Positions 32,833 to 41,533 of a DNA stretch of 64,000 nt are shown here, piece after piece. Every line of letters begins with the position of its first letter. Position 1 is the first letter of the stretch. The translations under genes and the position numbers were made by a program. A model generated the notes under the pieces. The model worked only from the letters and a program-made list of their open reading frames with translations. It made no database searches and had not been told where the DNA came from. The DNA is from Bacillus_AB infantis_C (GTDB taxonomy: Bacteria; Bacillota; Bacilli; Bacillales; Cytobacillaceae), in the NCBI RefSeq assembly GCF_050107595.1, contig NZ_JBNILH010000002.1, positions 558,001 through 622,000 of the forward strand, written 5' to 3'.

Positions 32833-33627
32833 ATGGAAGAAAAAACTGAATGGTACCTTGAATACGAAATACAAAAAAACCGGCCTGGGCTGCTTGGTGA
32901 CATTTCTTCGCTCCTGGGAATGCTTTCCATAAATATTGTCACCATTAATGGAGTGGATGAAGGGCGAAGGGGATTGCTGATCCTTGCAAAAGATCATGAA
33001 CAAATCCAAAGACTAGAGTCTATTTTACATACAATGGACACAATAAAGGTAATAAAGCTCAGAGAACCAAAGCTGAGGGACAGGCTGGCGGTACGCCATG
33101 GCCGATACATACAGAGGGACGCAGACGATAAGAAAACTTTCCGTTTCGTCCGGGATGAGCTGGGGCTGCTCGTTGATTTCATGGCAGAGCTGTTCAAGCA
33201 GGAAGGACATAAGCTGATTGGCATAAGGGGCATGCCCCGCGTCGGCAAAACAGAATCGATCGTGGCATCTAGCGTCTGCGCCAACAAAAGATGGCTCTTT
33301 ATGTCGTCAACATTGCTTAAGCAGACCATCCGGAATCAGCTGATCCAGGATGAATACAATGAAAATAATCTGTTTATCATTGATGGAATTGTTTCAACCA
33401 GAAGGGCAAATGAAAGGCACTGGCAGCTGGTGAGGGAAATCATGCGCCTCCCGGCAGTCAAGGTCGTTGAGCATCCGGATATTTTTGTGCAGAATACAGA
33501 ATATTCGATGGAGGATTTTGATTATATTATTGAACTGCGCCATGATCACAATGAAGAGATTAAATATGATGTGGTTGAAAATAATGATATGTTCTCCGGG
33601 ACCGATTTTGGGGGATTTGATTTTTAG
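32833..33627 (+). CDS. ymfK: DUF3388 protein YmfK with ACT-like and P-loop-like regions
   Basis: A 264-residue protein of the DUF3388/YmfK family. The N-terminal 75 residues look like an ACT domain (YEIQKNRPGLLGDISSLLGM...INIVTINGVD), a small-molecule sensing fold. Around residue 133 is GMPRVGKTES, which fits a Walker A loop GxxxxGKT, followed by a possible Walker B-like strand NNLFIIDGIV. So it may be an effector-controlled nucleotide-binding protein. The function is unknown. The start is ATG 32833 with GGGAGGT upstream. The gene lies just before rodZ (ymfM), 20 bp away. Confidence 0.85.
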   Translation: MEEKTEWYLEYEIQKNRPGLLGDISSLLGMLSINIVTINGVDEGRRGLLILAKDHEQIQRLESILHTMDTIKVIKLREPKLRDRLAVRHGRYIQRDADDKKTFRFVRDELGLLVDFMAELFKQEGHKLIGIRGMPRVGKTESIVASSVCANKRWLFMSSTLLKQTIRNQLIQDEYNENNLFIIDGIVSTRRANERHWQLVREIMRLPAVKVVEHPDIFVQNTEYSMEDFDYIIELRHDHNEEIKYDVVENNDMFSGTDFGGFDF

Positions 33628-33647
33628 TAAGGTGGAAGGTGTTTGTA

Positions 33648-34553
33648 TTGACAGAACTAGGCAATCATTTAAAAGAGGCGAGAATCGCCAAGGGCATGAG
33701 CCTTGAGGATCTCCAGACAGCAACGAAGATCCAGAAGCGCTATCTCGTAGGAATTGAAGAAGGAAATTACAGCATGATGCCGGGCAAATTCTATGTCCGG
33801 GCATTCATCAAGCAATATGCCGAGGCTGTCGGCATTGATCCTGAAGAGCTTTTTGAGCAGTACAAGGATGACATCCCAGTCACCGCTGCGAGTGATGACA
33901 TACCTGAAAAGCTTTCAAGGGTTCAGACCAGGAAGAATATTTCCGGCAGCAATTCGAAGCTTGCGGACCTGCTCCCCAAAATACTGATTGGTGTCTTCGT
34001 TGTCGGCGTCATCGCACTTCTCTATTATTTCATCGTTATGGCAAACAACGGGAAAGATGAGGGTGAGCCGGCCGATAACGGCAATACCCAGGGTGTTGAA
34101 TATGGCCAGTCGGATGATCTTGCAAAAGAAGAGCCTAAGGAAGAGGAAGGCAAGGAAGAAGGCGATGGTGCTGCTGAGGAAGAAGAGCCGGCTGAGGAAG
34201 AAAAGCCGGAACCGCCTGCACAGGAAGTTGCTGTCGTCGAGTCAGCTGGCAATGATACTGTATATGAAGTGAAAAACGCTGATAAATTCTTGCTGAAAGT
34301 GGTCAGCACAGGCGAAACCTGGGTGAGCATCAAGAATGGCAAAGGCTATTCCTTCTTCGAGGGAATGCTTTTAAAAGGTTCTGCCGAAAGCCAGACAATC
34401 GATTTGTCGAAAGAGTCTGAGGCTGTGCTCGTAGTTGGAAACACCTCCCAGACTGAACTGTATATCAATGATCAGAAGCTGGAATATGCTATTCCTTCTT
34501 CCCAGAGTGTTAAGCAGGATATTACCATCCGCTACACAAAAACGACAGAATAG
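33648..34553 (+). CDS. rodZ: RodZ-type cell-shape protein YmfM
   Basis: A bitopic membrane protein that ties MreB filaments to the cell envelope. It has a cytoplasmic Cro/CI-like helix-turn-helix (ELGNHLKEARIAKGMSLEDL, about 3-70), one membrane helix IGVFVVGVIALLYYFIVM near 113-131, a long acidic Glu/Pro linker, and a C-terminal beta-rich RodZ domain (DUF4115) on the outside. The start is set at TTG 33648, six bases after AAGGTG; GTG 33639 overlaps the binding site. The 301-residue length is normal. Its neighbour pgsA downstream is the usual arrangement; mreBH lies elsewhere in this window. Confidence 0.92.
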   Translation: MTELGNHLKEARIAKGMSLEDLQTATKIQKRYLVGIEEGNYSMMPGKFYVRAFIKQYAEAVGIDPEELFEQYKDDIPVTAASDDIPEKLSRVQTRKNISGSNSKLADLLPKILIGVFVVGVIALLYYFIVMANNGKDEGEPADNGNTQGVEYGQSDDLAKEEPKEEEGKEEGDGAAEEEEPAEEEKPEPPAQEVAVVESAGNDTVYEVKNADKFLLKVVSTGETWVSIKNGKGYSFFEGMLLKGSAESQTIDLSKESEAVLVVGNTSQTELYINDQKLEYAIPSSQSVKQDITIRYTKTTE

Positions 34554-34579
34554 CCATCCATGCGATGGCTATTTTTTTC
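34550..34579 (+). terminator. Terminator after rodZ
   Basis: ATAGCCATC-CATGC-GATGGCTAT followed by TTTTTTT; the stem starts at the stop codon. Confidence 0.85.
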
Positions 34580-34746
34580 TCTCAGCGGCCAGAATAGAAG
34601 AGTGGAACAAGATAAAAAAGTGAAAAAATTGCTATATTTATTTTTTTGCTGTAAAACTATAGAGTAAGACTTTTCTGAGGGCATAAATGTTTTCTGCGCC
34701 TTTAGCGCAAGTCTGCCGAAACTACATAGCTTTTTGGAGGTACATA

Positions 34747-35325
34747 ATGAACTTGCCTAATAAAATTACTGTATCAAGGATCTTCTTGATTCCGCTTTTT
34801 TTAATTGTGATGCTTGTTCCCTTCTCATGGGGAGAGACAGCCTTTTTAGGAGCTGAAATGCCTGTCACGCATCTTGTCGGGGCCTTGATTTTTATCATTG
34901 CTTCTGCGACAGACTGGGTTGATGGCTATTACGCAAGGAAGCTGAATATGGTCACCAATCTCGGGAAATTCCTTGATCCGCTCGCAGATAAACTGCTTGT
35001 ATCAGCAGCGCTGATTGTTCTGGTCGATCTTGAACTGGCGGCTTCCTGGATTGTCATCGTCATTATCAGCCGTGAGTTTGCCGTTACAGGCCTCAGGCTT
35101 GTCCTTGCAGGGGAAGGGGAAGTTGTGGCAGCCAATATGCTTGGCAAGGTGAAAACATGGGCACAGATTGTCGCCATTTCGGCACTCTTGCTGCACAACA
35201 TCATCTTTGAATTAATTTCCGTGCCGTTCGATGACATTGCGCTTTGGGTGGCAATGATCTTTACAATCTGGTCAGGCTGGGATTATTTCTACAAAAACAA
35301 AGCCGCCTTCATCAATTCCAAGTAA
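34747..35325 (+). CDS. pgsA: CDP-diacylglycerol-glycerol-3-phosphate 3-phosphatidyltransferase
   Basis: Phosphatidylglycerophosphate synthase, the committed and essential step to phosphatidylglycerol, in the membrane. The CDP-alcohol phosphotransferase motif is complete: DWVDGYYAR and then GKFLDPLADK, near residues 57-84. The product has 192 residues with about five helices. The start is ATG 34747 with GGAGGT (34736-34741). The longer frame from 34687 adds 20 residues without family match. It follows rodZ and leads into cinA without a terminator. Confidence 0.95.
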   Translation: MNLPNKITVSRIFLIPLFLIVMLVPFSWGETAFLGAEMPVTHLVGALIFIIASATDWVDGYYARKLNMVTNLGKFLDPLADKLLVSAALIVLVDLELAASWIVIVIISREFAVTGLRLVLAGEGEVVAANMLGKVKTWAQIVAISALLLHNIIFELISVPFDDIALWVAMIFTIWSGWDYFYKNKAAFINSK

Positions 35326-35373
35326 TATGCAAGAGACTGTAATATGAGGCTTCAACAGGAGGGGACAAAGGAT

Positions 35374-36615
35374 ATGAATGCAGAAATCATTGCGGTGGGT
35401 TCGGAGCTTTTGCTTGGACAAATCAACAATACAAACGCCAGATTCCTCTCCAGGCAGCTGGCGGATATCGGCATCAATGTGTTTTACCATACAGTTGTTG
35501 GAGACAATCCTTCCAGGCTCAAAGCTGCGATCGGGATAGCCGAGGAGCGCTCTGACCTGGTCATTTTCACAGGGGGCCTCGGCCCGACCAAGGATGATTT
35601 GACAAAAGAGGCCATTGCAGAGCATCTTGGCGCCGAGCTTGTCCATAATGAAGAAGCGCTCCGCCAGATCGAGCTTTATTTCGAAAGGGCCGGCCGGGTG
35701 ATGACAGAGAACAACCGGAAGCAGGCGATTGTACTTAAAGGGTCTGAAGTGCTTCCGAATGACCATGGCATGGCGCCGGGAATGGTATATGCAAAAGGAA
35801 CTAAAACCTATATGCTCCTTCCCGGCCCTCCGAAGGAAATGGAGCCGATGTTCCTCGCCTACGGACACCCTGCACTGCTTGCCAGGATGGATTCTCAGGA
35901 TAAAATTCTCTCCAGGGTGCTCCGGTTCTTCGGAATCGGGGAAGCGATGCTTGAGACAGAGATCGAGGACCTGATTGACAGCCAGTCCAATCCAACTATA
36001 GCGCCTCTCGCTGGAGACGGGGAAGTGACCCTGCGGCTGACAGCCAAGCATCAAAGTCTTGATGCGGCCCTGCAGCTGATAGAAGAAACGGAAGAGAAGA
36101 TACTCAGCAGGACCGGCGAATTCTTCTATGGCTATGACGATTCCTCCTTAATGATTGAGCTGACAAAAGCGCTGAAGGAAAAAGGCCTGACGATCGGCTG
36201 TGCTGAGAGTCTGACAGGCGGCATGTTCCAGCAGGAATTCACTTCCATACCTGGAGCAGGGAGCCTCCTTAAAGGCGGGGTTGTCTGCTATACAAATGAA
36301 GTGAAGGAAAAGGTCCTGAATGTAAAAAAAGAAACCATTGAAAAAGATGGCGTTGTCAGTGAAGCGTGTGCCACTGAGCTGGCTGAGAATGCGGCCGCAC
36401 TGACAGGGGCCGACATTGGAATCAGCTTTACCGGGGTTGCAGGTCCTGATGAGCTTGAAGGAAAACCTGTCGGCACCGTCTATATCGGGATAGCCATCAA
36501 AGGCAGGCCCACACATGTGGAGAAGCTGAACCTCGGCGGATCCCGTGCAGCCAATCGGTCCCGATCAGTAAAATACGGCTGCCATTTCTTATTAAAAGAG
36601 CTGAAAGAAAAATAG
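35374..36615 (+). CDS. cinA: Competence/damage-inducible protein CinA
   Basis: CinA joins an N-terminal molybdopterin-cofactor-biosynthesis-like domain (AEIIAVGSELLLGQINNTNA, with TGGLGPTKDD) to a C-terminal nicotinamide-mononucleotide deamidase (PncC) domain, GCAESLTGGMFQQEF. It takes part in pyridine-nucleotide salvage, and in some bacteria it is co-expressed with recA for transformation. The 413-residue length is usual. The start is ATG 35374 after AGGAGGGG (35357-35364). It precedes recA, as in B. subtilis, but with a terminator in between. Confidence 0.95.
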   Translation: MNAEIIAVGSELLLGQINNTNARFLSRQLADIGINVFYHTVVGDNPSRLKAAIGIAEERSDLVIFTGGLGPTKDDLTKEAIAEHLGAELVHNEEALRQIELYFERAGRVMTENNRKQAIVLKGSEVLPNDHGMAPGMVYAKGTKTYMLLPGPPKEMEPMFLAYGHPALLARMDSQDKILSRVLRFFGIGEAMLETEIEDLIDSQSNPTIAPLAGDGEVTLRLTAKHQSLDAALQLIEETEEKILSRTGEFFYGYDDSSLMIELTKALKEKGLTIGCAESLTGGMFQQEFTSIPGAGSLLKGGVVCYTNEVKEKVLNVKKETIEKDGVVSEACATELAENAAALTGADIGISFTGVAGPDELEGKPVGTVYIGIAIKGRPTHVEKLNLGGSRAANRSRSVKYGCHFLLKELKEK

Positions 36616-36619
36616 AAGG

Positions 36620-36648
36620 AACAGGCCGTTTACTATGGCCTGTTTTCT
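36620..36648 (+). terminator. Terminator after cinA
   Basis: AACAGGCC / GGCCTGTT hairpin followed by TTCT. Confidence 0.7.
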
Positions 36649-36856
36649 ATTTTATTGAAATCCCGGCTTCTTCGGACTTCACAGAATTCTTATCTTATCT
36701 GGCAATATGGCAAACTGCGAAACTGTGCTAATCTCTCTTTCTATTATTCAGACAGCTGGCCGATTTGCCGTTTCCGTATAAAAAGAGGCGGCTGAAAAAG
36801 AGTTTTCTCTTAAGCGAATCAGGGTATTTACCCATCAATGTCCCTCTCAAAAAAAA

Positions 36857-36908
36857 CGAATGAATGTTCGACTTTTTGCTCGACAAACAAGCAGAAAAAG
36901 TATATAGT
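36857..36908 (+). promoter_or_regulatory. LexA/DinR SOS box and promoter of recA
   Basis: CGAATGAATGTTCG (36857-36870) matches the Bacillus LexA site CGAACRNRYGTTYG with one mismatch. Just downstream, TCGACA (36880-36885), 17 bp and TATAGT (36903-36908) form a promoter, so LexA could block it. The rest of the 369-bp cinA-recA gap holds nothing else I can name. Confidence 0.75.
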
Positions 36909-36984
36909 AAAGATAGGTTCTTTGAGATAGATTTTGAAATATGCAATGCATATTTTTCTTTATATATAAAGGAGGAAATCACTA

Positions 36985-38031
36985 GTGAGTGAACGTCAAG
37001 CTGCATTAGATATGGCTTTAAAGCAAATAGAAAAACAATTTGGTAAAGGATCGATCATGAAGCTTGGGGAGCAGACTGACCGCAAGATATCAACTTCCCC
37101 GAGCGGCTCCCTGGCGCTTGATGTTGCGCTTGGAGTCGGAGGCTACCCTAAGGGGCGCATAGTTGAAATCTATGGTCCGGAAAGCTCGGGTAAAACGACT
37201 GTTGCCCTTCATGCGATTGCAGAGGTGCAGGCGAATGGCGGACAAGCTGCCTTTATCGATGCTGAGCATGCCCTTGACCCGGTATATGCCCAAAAGCTGG
37301 GCGTTAACATTGATGAATTGCTGCTTTCCCAGCCTGATACTGGGGAACAGGCGCTTGAAATTGCTGAAGCCCTTGTACGAAGCGGTGCCATTGATATCCT
37401 TGTCATCGACTCAGTAGCTGCCCTTGTACCGAAAGCAGAGATTGAAGGGGAAATGGGTGACTCCCATGTCGGTCTTCAGGCCCGCCTTATGTCCCAGGCC
37501 CTTCGTAAATTATCAGGTGCCATTAATAAATCAAGAACGCTCGCCATCTTTATCAACCAAATCCGTGAAAAAGTCGGAGTCATGTTCGGAAACCCTGAAA
37601 CTACTCCAGGCGGCCGTGCGCTTAAGTTCTACTCTTCCGTACGTCTGGAAGTGCGCCGTGCTGAAACTTTAAAGCAAGGCAATGAAATGGTCGGAAACAA
37701 AACCAAAATCAAGGTCGTCAAAAATAAGGTTGCTCCTCCATTCCGTGTCGCAGAAGTTGACATCATGTACGGAGAAGGCATCTCAAAAGAAGGCGAAATC
37801 ATTGATATGGGCTCTGAACTGGATATTGTCCAAAAGAGCGGCTCCTGGTATTCATACAATGAAGAGAGACTTGGCCAGGGACGCGAAAATGCGAAGCAGT
37901 TCCTTAAGGAGAATCCTGACTTAAGGCTGACCATCCAAAAGCAGATCCGTGACCACTACGGCCTCGATGAAGAGAAGATATTAGAAGAAAACCAGGATCA
38001 GGATCAGGAGCATTTCGAACTGATTGATTGA
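36985..38031 (+). CDS. recA: Recombinase RecA
   Basis: RecA forms filaments on single-stranded DNA, drives homologous strand exchange and triggers LexA self-cleavage. The Walker A motif GPESSGKT is at about 65-72, followed by the usual NQIREKVGVMFGNPETTPGG L2 region. The 348-residue length and acidic C-terminal tail (ENQDQDQEHFELID) are normal. The start is GTG 36985, giving MSERQAALDMALKQIEKQFGKG, with AAAGGAGG at 36968-36975. An SOS box upstream shows damage-inducible control. Confidence 0.98.
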   Translation: MSERQAALDMALKQIEKQFGKGSIMKLGEQTDRKISTSPSGSLALDVALGVGGYPKGRIVEIYGPESSGKTTVALHAIAEVQANGGQAAFIDAEHALDPVYAQKLGVNIDELLLSQPDTGEQALEIAEALVRSGAIDILVIDSVAALVPKAEIEGEMGDSHVGLQARLMSQALRKLSGAINKSRTLAIFINQIREKVGVMFGNPETTPGGRALKFYSSVRLEVRRAETLKQGNEMVGNKTKIKVVKNKVAPPFRVAEVDIMYGEGISKEGEIIDMGSELDIVQKSGSWYSYNEERLGQGRENAKQFLKENPDLRLTIQKQIRDHYGLDEEKILEENQDQDQEHFELID

Positions 38032-38037
38032 TCACTT

Positions 38038-38072
38038 GAGGCAAAGCCACAGGCTTTGCCTTTTGCTTTTTT
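38038..38072 (+). terminator. Terminator after recA
   Basis: GGCAAAGCC-ACA-GGCTTTGCC followed by TTTTGCTTTTTT. Confidence 0.9.
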
Positions 38073-38198
38073 ATGCTGTGGTGTTAAGATTGGCTGTAAA
38101 GGCATGGTGCAGGAGAAGGTTTTGGAGGAGAAAGAGATACTTTCGGCCCAGTTGGCAGACTTGTCCGAAATATTAAAAAAAGCCGCAAGGACAAACCC

Positions 38199-38227
38199 TT
38201 GACAATAAAAATCCACAGCTTTACAAT
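38199..38227 (+). promoter_or_regulatory. SigA promoter of rny
   Basis: A perfect TTGACA (38199-38204), 17 bp and TACAAT (38222-38227), leaving a leader of about 130 nt. The remainder of the 334-bp recA-rny gap shows no gene. Confidence 0.65.
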
Positions 38228-38365
38228 TATATTGTATATTTTACATTTTTATGAGTATTTGAAAACGTTTAAAGCCTTAGTGCTGTATGTTGATCTTAAA
38301 CAATGTACATGCCGACACTTTAGAAACGTAACACAAAAAAGTTCATAGCAAGAGGAGGTGAAATG

Positions 38366-39925
38366 ATGGATATTTTATTAGTCATCTCCATTTTGCTTGC
38401 CCTAGTCGTCGGTGCAGTTGTTGGCTATTTTATTCGCAAATCGATTGCCGAAGCAAAAATTGCAGGTGCTAAGAACGCTGCTGAGCAAATCCTTGAGGAT
38501 GCAAGGCGTGAAGCTGATGCTTCAAAGAAGGAAGCCCTGCTGGAAGCAAAAGATGATATTCACAAGCTTCGGACTGAAGCTGAACAAGAAGTTCGTGATC
38601 GAAGAAATGAGCTGCAAAAACAAGAAAATCGTTTACTGCAAAAAGAGGAGAATCTTGACCGGAAAGATGAATCGCTTGATAAGCGTGAGTCAATCCTGGA
38701 GAAAAGAGACGATTCTCTTAACAAAAAACAACAGCATATTGAAGAGATGGAAAGCAAAGTGGACGAGATGGTACGAGCACAGCAATCTGAGCTGGAACGC
38801 ATCTCAGGCTTAACTCGTGAAGAGGCAAAATCCATCATTTTAGATCGGGTCGAGCAGGAAGTTGCTCACGATATTGCCATAATGGTGAAGGAAACGGAAA
38901 ACCGCGCGAAGGAAGAGGCTGACAAGAAGGCGAAGGAAGTATTGTCATTGGCCATCCAGCGCTGCGCTGCAGACCATGTTGCAGAAACGACCGTATCAGT
39001 GGTCAATCTGCCTAACGATGAAATGAAGGGACGTATCATCGGCCGTGAAGGACGTAATATACGTACACTTGAAACGCTTACCGGAATTGATCTCATCATC
39101 GATGATACTCCGGAAGCAGTCATTTTATCCGGGTTTGATCCAATCCGCCGTGAGACAGCAAGGCTTGCTCTCGAAAAATTAGTTCAGGATGGACGCATTC
39201 ACCCGGCGAGGATTGAGGAAATGGTGGATAAAGCGCGCCGCGAAGTGGACGAGCATATCCGTGAAATCGGTGAGCAGACGACCTTTGAGGTCGGCGTACA
39301 CGGACTTCATCCGGATCTTATCAAAATTCTCGGCCGCCTGAAATTCCGTACCAGCTACGGACAGAATGTGCTGAAACACTCAATGGAGGTTGCCCAGCTT
39401 TCAGGGCTGCTGGCTGCTGAACTTGGCGAGGATGAAACGCTTGCCCGCCGCGCCGGTTTGCTTCATGATATCGGTAAAGCAATCGACCATGAAGTAGAAG
39501 GAAGCCATGTTGAAATCGGTGTTGAACTTGCGACTAAGTATAAAGAGCATCCGGTTGTCATCAACAGCATTGCTTCTCACCATGGCGATACAGAGCCAAC
39601 ATCTATTATCGCTGTACTTGTTGCTGCAGCAGATGCTTTATCAGCAGCAAGGCCTGGAGCGAGAAGGGAAACGCTTGAAAACTATATCCGCCGTCTGGAA
39701 AAACTGGAGGAGATTTCCGAATCCTATGATGGAGTCGAGAAATCATTTGCCATCCAGGCCGGAAGGGAAATCAGGATCATGGTTAAGCCTGATCAGATTG
39801 ATGACCTTGAGTCACACAGGCTCGCAAGGGATATACGCAAGAAGATTGAAGAAGAGCTTGATTATCCAGGACATATCAAGGTTACGGTCATCCGTGAAAC
39901 GAGAGCCGTTGAATACGCAAAATAA
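38366..39925 (+). CDS. rny: Ribonuclease Y
   Basis: The membrane-anchored endoribonuclease that starts bulk mRNA decay in Bacillus. It has an N-terminal helix (residues 2-22), a long coiled coil (about 30-180), a KH domain (GRIIGREGRNIRTLETLTG) and an HD domain with LLHDIGKAIDHE near residue 365, whose His-Asp pair binds metal. The start is uncertain between ATG 38363 and 38366; I prefer 38366 for its spacing from AGGAGGTG (38353-38360). 519 residues, full length. It works with RicA, MiaB-operon neighbours and PNPase; ricA and pnp are in this window. Confidence 0.97.
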   Translation: MDILLVISILLALVVGAVVGYFIRKSIAEAKIAGAKNAAEQILEDARREADASKKEALLEAKDDIHKLRTEAEQEVRDRRNELQKQENRLLQKEENLDRKDESLDKRESILEKRDDSLNKKQQHIEEMESKVDEMVRAQQSELERISGLTREEAKSIILDRVEQEVAHDIAIMVKETENRAKEEADKKAKEVLSLAIQRCAADHVAETTVSVVNLPNDEMKGRIIGREGRNIRTLETLTGIDLIIDDTPEAVILSGFDPIRRETARLALEKLVQDGRIHPARIEEMVDKARREVDEHIREIGEQTTFEVGVHGLHPDLIKILGRLKFRTSYGQNVLKHSMEVAQLSGLLAAELGEDETLARRAGLLHDIGKAIDHEVEGSHVEIGVELATKYKEHPVVINSIASHHGDTEPTSIIAVLVAAADALSAARPGARRETLENYIRRLEKLEEISESYDGVEKSFAIQAGREIRIMVKPDQIDDLESHRLARDIRKKIEEELDYPGHIKVTVIRETRAVEYAK

Positions 39926-39956
39926 AGCAGTGCTTCGGCGCTGCTTTATTTTTTTT
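39921..39956 (+). terminator. Terminator overlapping the rny stop
   Basis: AATAAAGCAG / CTGCTTTATT stem with inner GC pairs, then a T run. The stop codon is inside the 5' arm. Confidence 0.85.
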
Positions 39957-40039
39957 GCCGTATCGATACGAATGGAATTCATCTTTTTTGTGTTACAATG
40001 TTAACAGTGAAGAAATTGAAGTTAGGAAGGGTTTGCTGA

Positions 40040-40837
40040 ATGAATATTTTGTTTGTTGGAGACGTAGTTGGTTCTCCCGGGCGTGATATGGTAAACGAAT
40101 ATCTGCCTAAATTAAAAGACAAGTACCGTCCGCAGGTGACCATTATTAATGGTGAAAATGCAGCCGGCGGAAAAGGAATTACTGAAAAGATTTACCGGGG
40201 CTTTTTGGAAGCAGGCGCGCAGGCGGTGACCCTCGGCAATCATACATGGGATAACAGAGAGATATTCGAGTTTATCGAGAGTGCGAAATATCTGATCAGG
40301 CCTGCCAACTTCCCGGATAATAATCCTGGAAAAGGCATTGTATATTTAAAAGTGAACAGTGATGAAGTGGCTGTCATCAATCTCCAGGGCCGGACCTTTT
40401 TACAGCCGTCCGACTGTCCGTTTAAAAAAGCCGATGAACTCATCGAGGAAGCGCGGAAGCGCACTCCCTTCATCTTTGTCGATTTTCATGCAGAAGCGAC
40501 AAGCGAAAAGCAGGCAATGGGCTGGTATCTTGATGGAAAGGTTTCTGCTGTGGTCGGTACGCACACACATGTCCAGACGGCAGATAACAGAATCCTTCCG
40601 GACGGTACTGCCTTTATAACCGATGTGGGCATGACTGGCCCCTATGACGGAATCCTGGGCGTTGAGAAGGAAGCTGTATTGAAGCGGTTCATTACAAATC
40701 TTCCAGTCCGTTTTGAAGTGCCGAAGGAAGGCAGGGACCAGCTTAGCGCAGTGTCGGTTGAACTGGACAGGAAAACAGGGCTGGCCAAGAAAATAGAACG
40801 GATCCTGATTAACGAAGATCATCCTTTTTTCAGCTGA
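40040..40837 (+). CDS. ymdB: Metallophosphodiesterase YmdB
   Basis: A two-metal phosphodiesterase of 265 residues, known in B. subtilis to cleave 2',3'-cyclic nucleotides and to affect biofilm and sigma-D dependent gene expression. Metal-binding motifs are visible in order: GDVVGSPGRD, NGENAAGGKG, GNHTWDN, DFHAEATSEK and GTHTHVQTAD. The start is ATG 40040 with GGAAGGG upstream. It follows rny as in B. subtilis, though here each gene has its own terminator. Confidence 0.95.
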   Translation: MNILFVGDVVGSPGRDMVNEYLPKLKDKYRPQVTIINGENAAGGKGITEKIYRGFLEAGAQAVTLGNHTWDNREIFEFIESAKYLIRPANFPDNNPGKGIVYLKVNSDEVAVINLQGRTFLQPSDCPFKKADELIEEARKRTPFIFVDFHAEATSEKQAMGWYLDGKVSAVVGTHTHVQTADNRILPDGTAFITDVGMTGPYDGILGVEKEAVLKRFITNLPVRFEVPKEGRDQLSAVSVELDRKTGLAKKIERILINEDHPFFS

Positions 40838-40843
40838 AGAATA

Positions 40844-40875
40844 GGGGGCTGCCTTTCCATAGGCAGTCCCTTTTT
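40844..40875 (+). terminator. Terminator after ymdB
   Basis: A GGGGCTGCCT / AGGCAGTCCC stem and TTTTTG. Confidence 0.8.
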
Positions 40876-40921
40876 GTATTGAAGGACCTTTGAAAGTACG
40901 CAATTTTCCAATATTTTGTCC

Positions 40922-40954
40922 AAGCTGGAATATGTTTTTTATCCTCTGAATATA
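40922..40954 (+). promoter_or_regulatory. Candidate SigH promoter of spoVS
   Basis: GCTGGAATA (about 40924-40932), a 12-bp gap and CTCTGAATAT resemble SigH -35 (RNAGGAWWW) and -10 (RNNGAATWW) boxes. spoVS is known as a SigH gene in B. subtilis. Confidence 0.4.
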
Positions 40955-41039
40955 GTAGCAATGGAATGATATACCTGATGTGTCCGGGGGCAAATATCCT
41001 ATGGGCATGCAGGAGGGGATAAACAAGGAGGAGCTAGGA

Positions 41040-41300
41040 ATGGAAATATTAAAAGTTTCAGCAAAGTCTAATCCTAATTCTGTAGCTGGTGCGCTTGCTG
41101 GTGTTCTGCGTGAAAGAGGCGGCGCAGAAATCCAGGCAATTGGTGCGGGTGCATTGAACCAAGCGGTTAAAGCAGTAGCGATCGCCCGAGGATTCGTAGC
41201 GCCTAGCGGAGTGGATTTGATCTGTATTCCTGCTTTCACCGATATTAAGATTGATGGTGAAGAGCGGACAGCGATAAAGCTGATTGTGGAGCCAAGATAA
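41040..41300 (+). CDS. spoVS: Stage V sporulation protein S
   Basis: An 86-residue Alba-like small protein, MEILKVSAKSNPNSVAGALAGVLRERG..., needed in B. subtilis for normal septation, spore coat assembly and stage V. The sequence is nearly invariant in the family. The start is ATG 41040 with AAGGAGGAG (41025-41033); the reading frame is open back to 40980 but that part is not conserved. It stands alone between a possible SigH promoter and a strong terminator. Confidence 0.97.
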   Translation: MEILKVSAKSNPNSVAGALAGVLRERGGAEIQAIGAGALNQAVKAVAIARGFVAPSGVDLICIPAFTDIKIDGEERTAIKLIVEPR

Positions 41301-41378
41301 CAAAAGGGGAAAAGCAGTGCATATACAAAAAAATGTCCTTTGTTTTGGGCAATAAATAGCCGGCAGCACATCATCTTT

Positions 41379-41413
41379 GCCTGTTTGCGTGTAGATAGCA
41401 AACAGGCTTTTTT
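41379..41413 (+). terminator. Terminator after spoVS
   Basis: GCCTGTTTGC / GCAAACAGGC (10 bp, perfect) followed by TTTTTTC. Confidence 0.9.
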
Positions 41414-41533
41414 CAATCCTGGGAAAGAGTATGCCCCAGTTTATTTTTACATCGATTGCTGCAGGGATAAAGGAAATATAATAGCATCCATCGAATATAG
41501 ATGCTATCCAGATATATTGAAAGGGGAGGAAGC

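Noticed and set aside
35272..36054. 260-codon minus-strand ORF across pgsA and cinA
   Set aside because: Antisense shadow; both genes on the plus strand are well conserved.
40400..41416. 338-codon minus-strand ORF across ymdB and spoVS
   Set aside because: It lies antisense to two well-conserved genes, crosses their terminator, and its product resembles no family.
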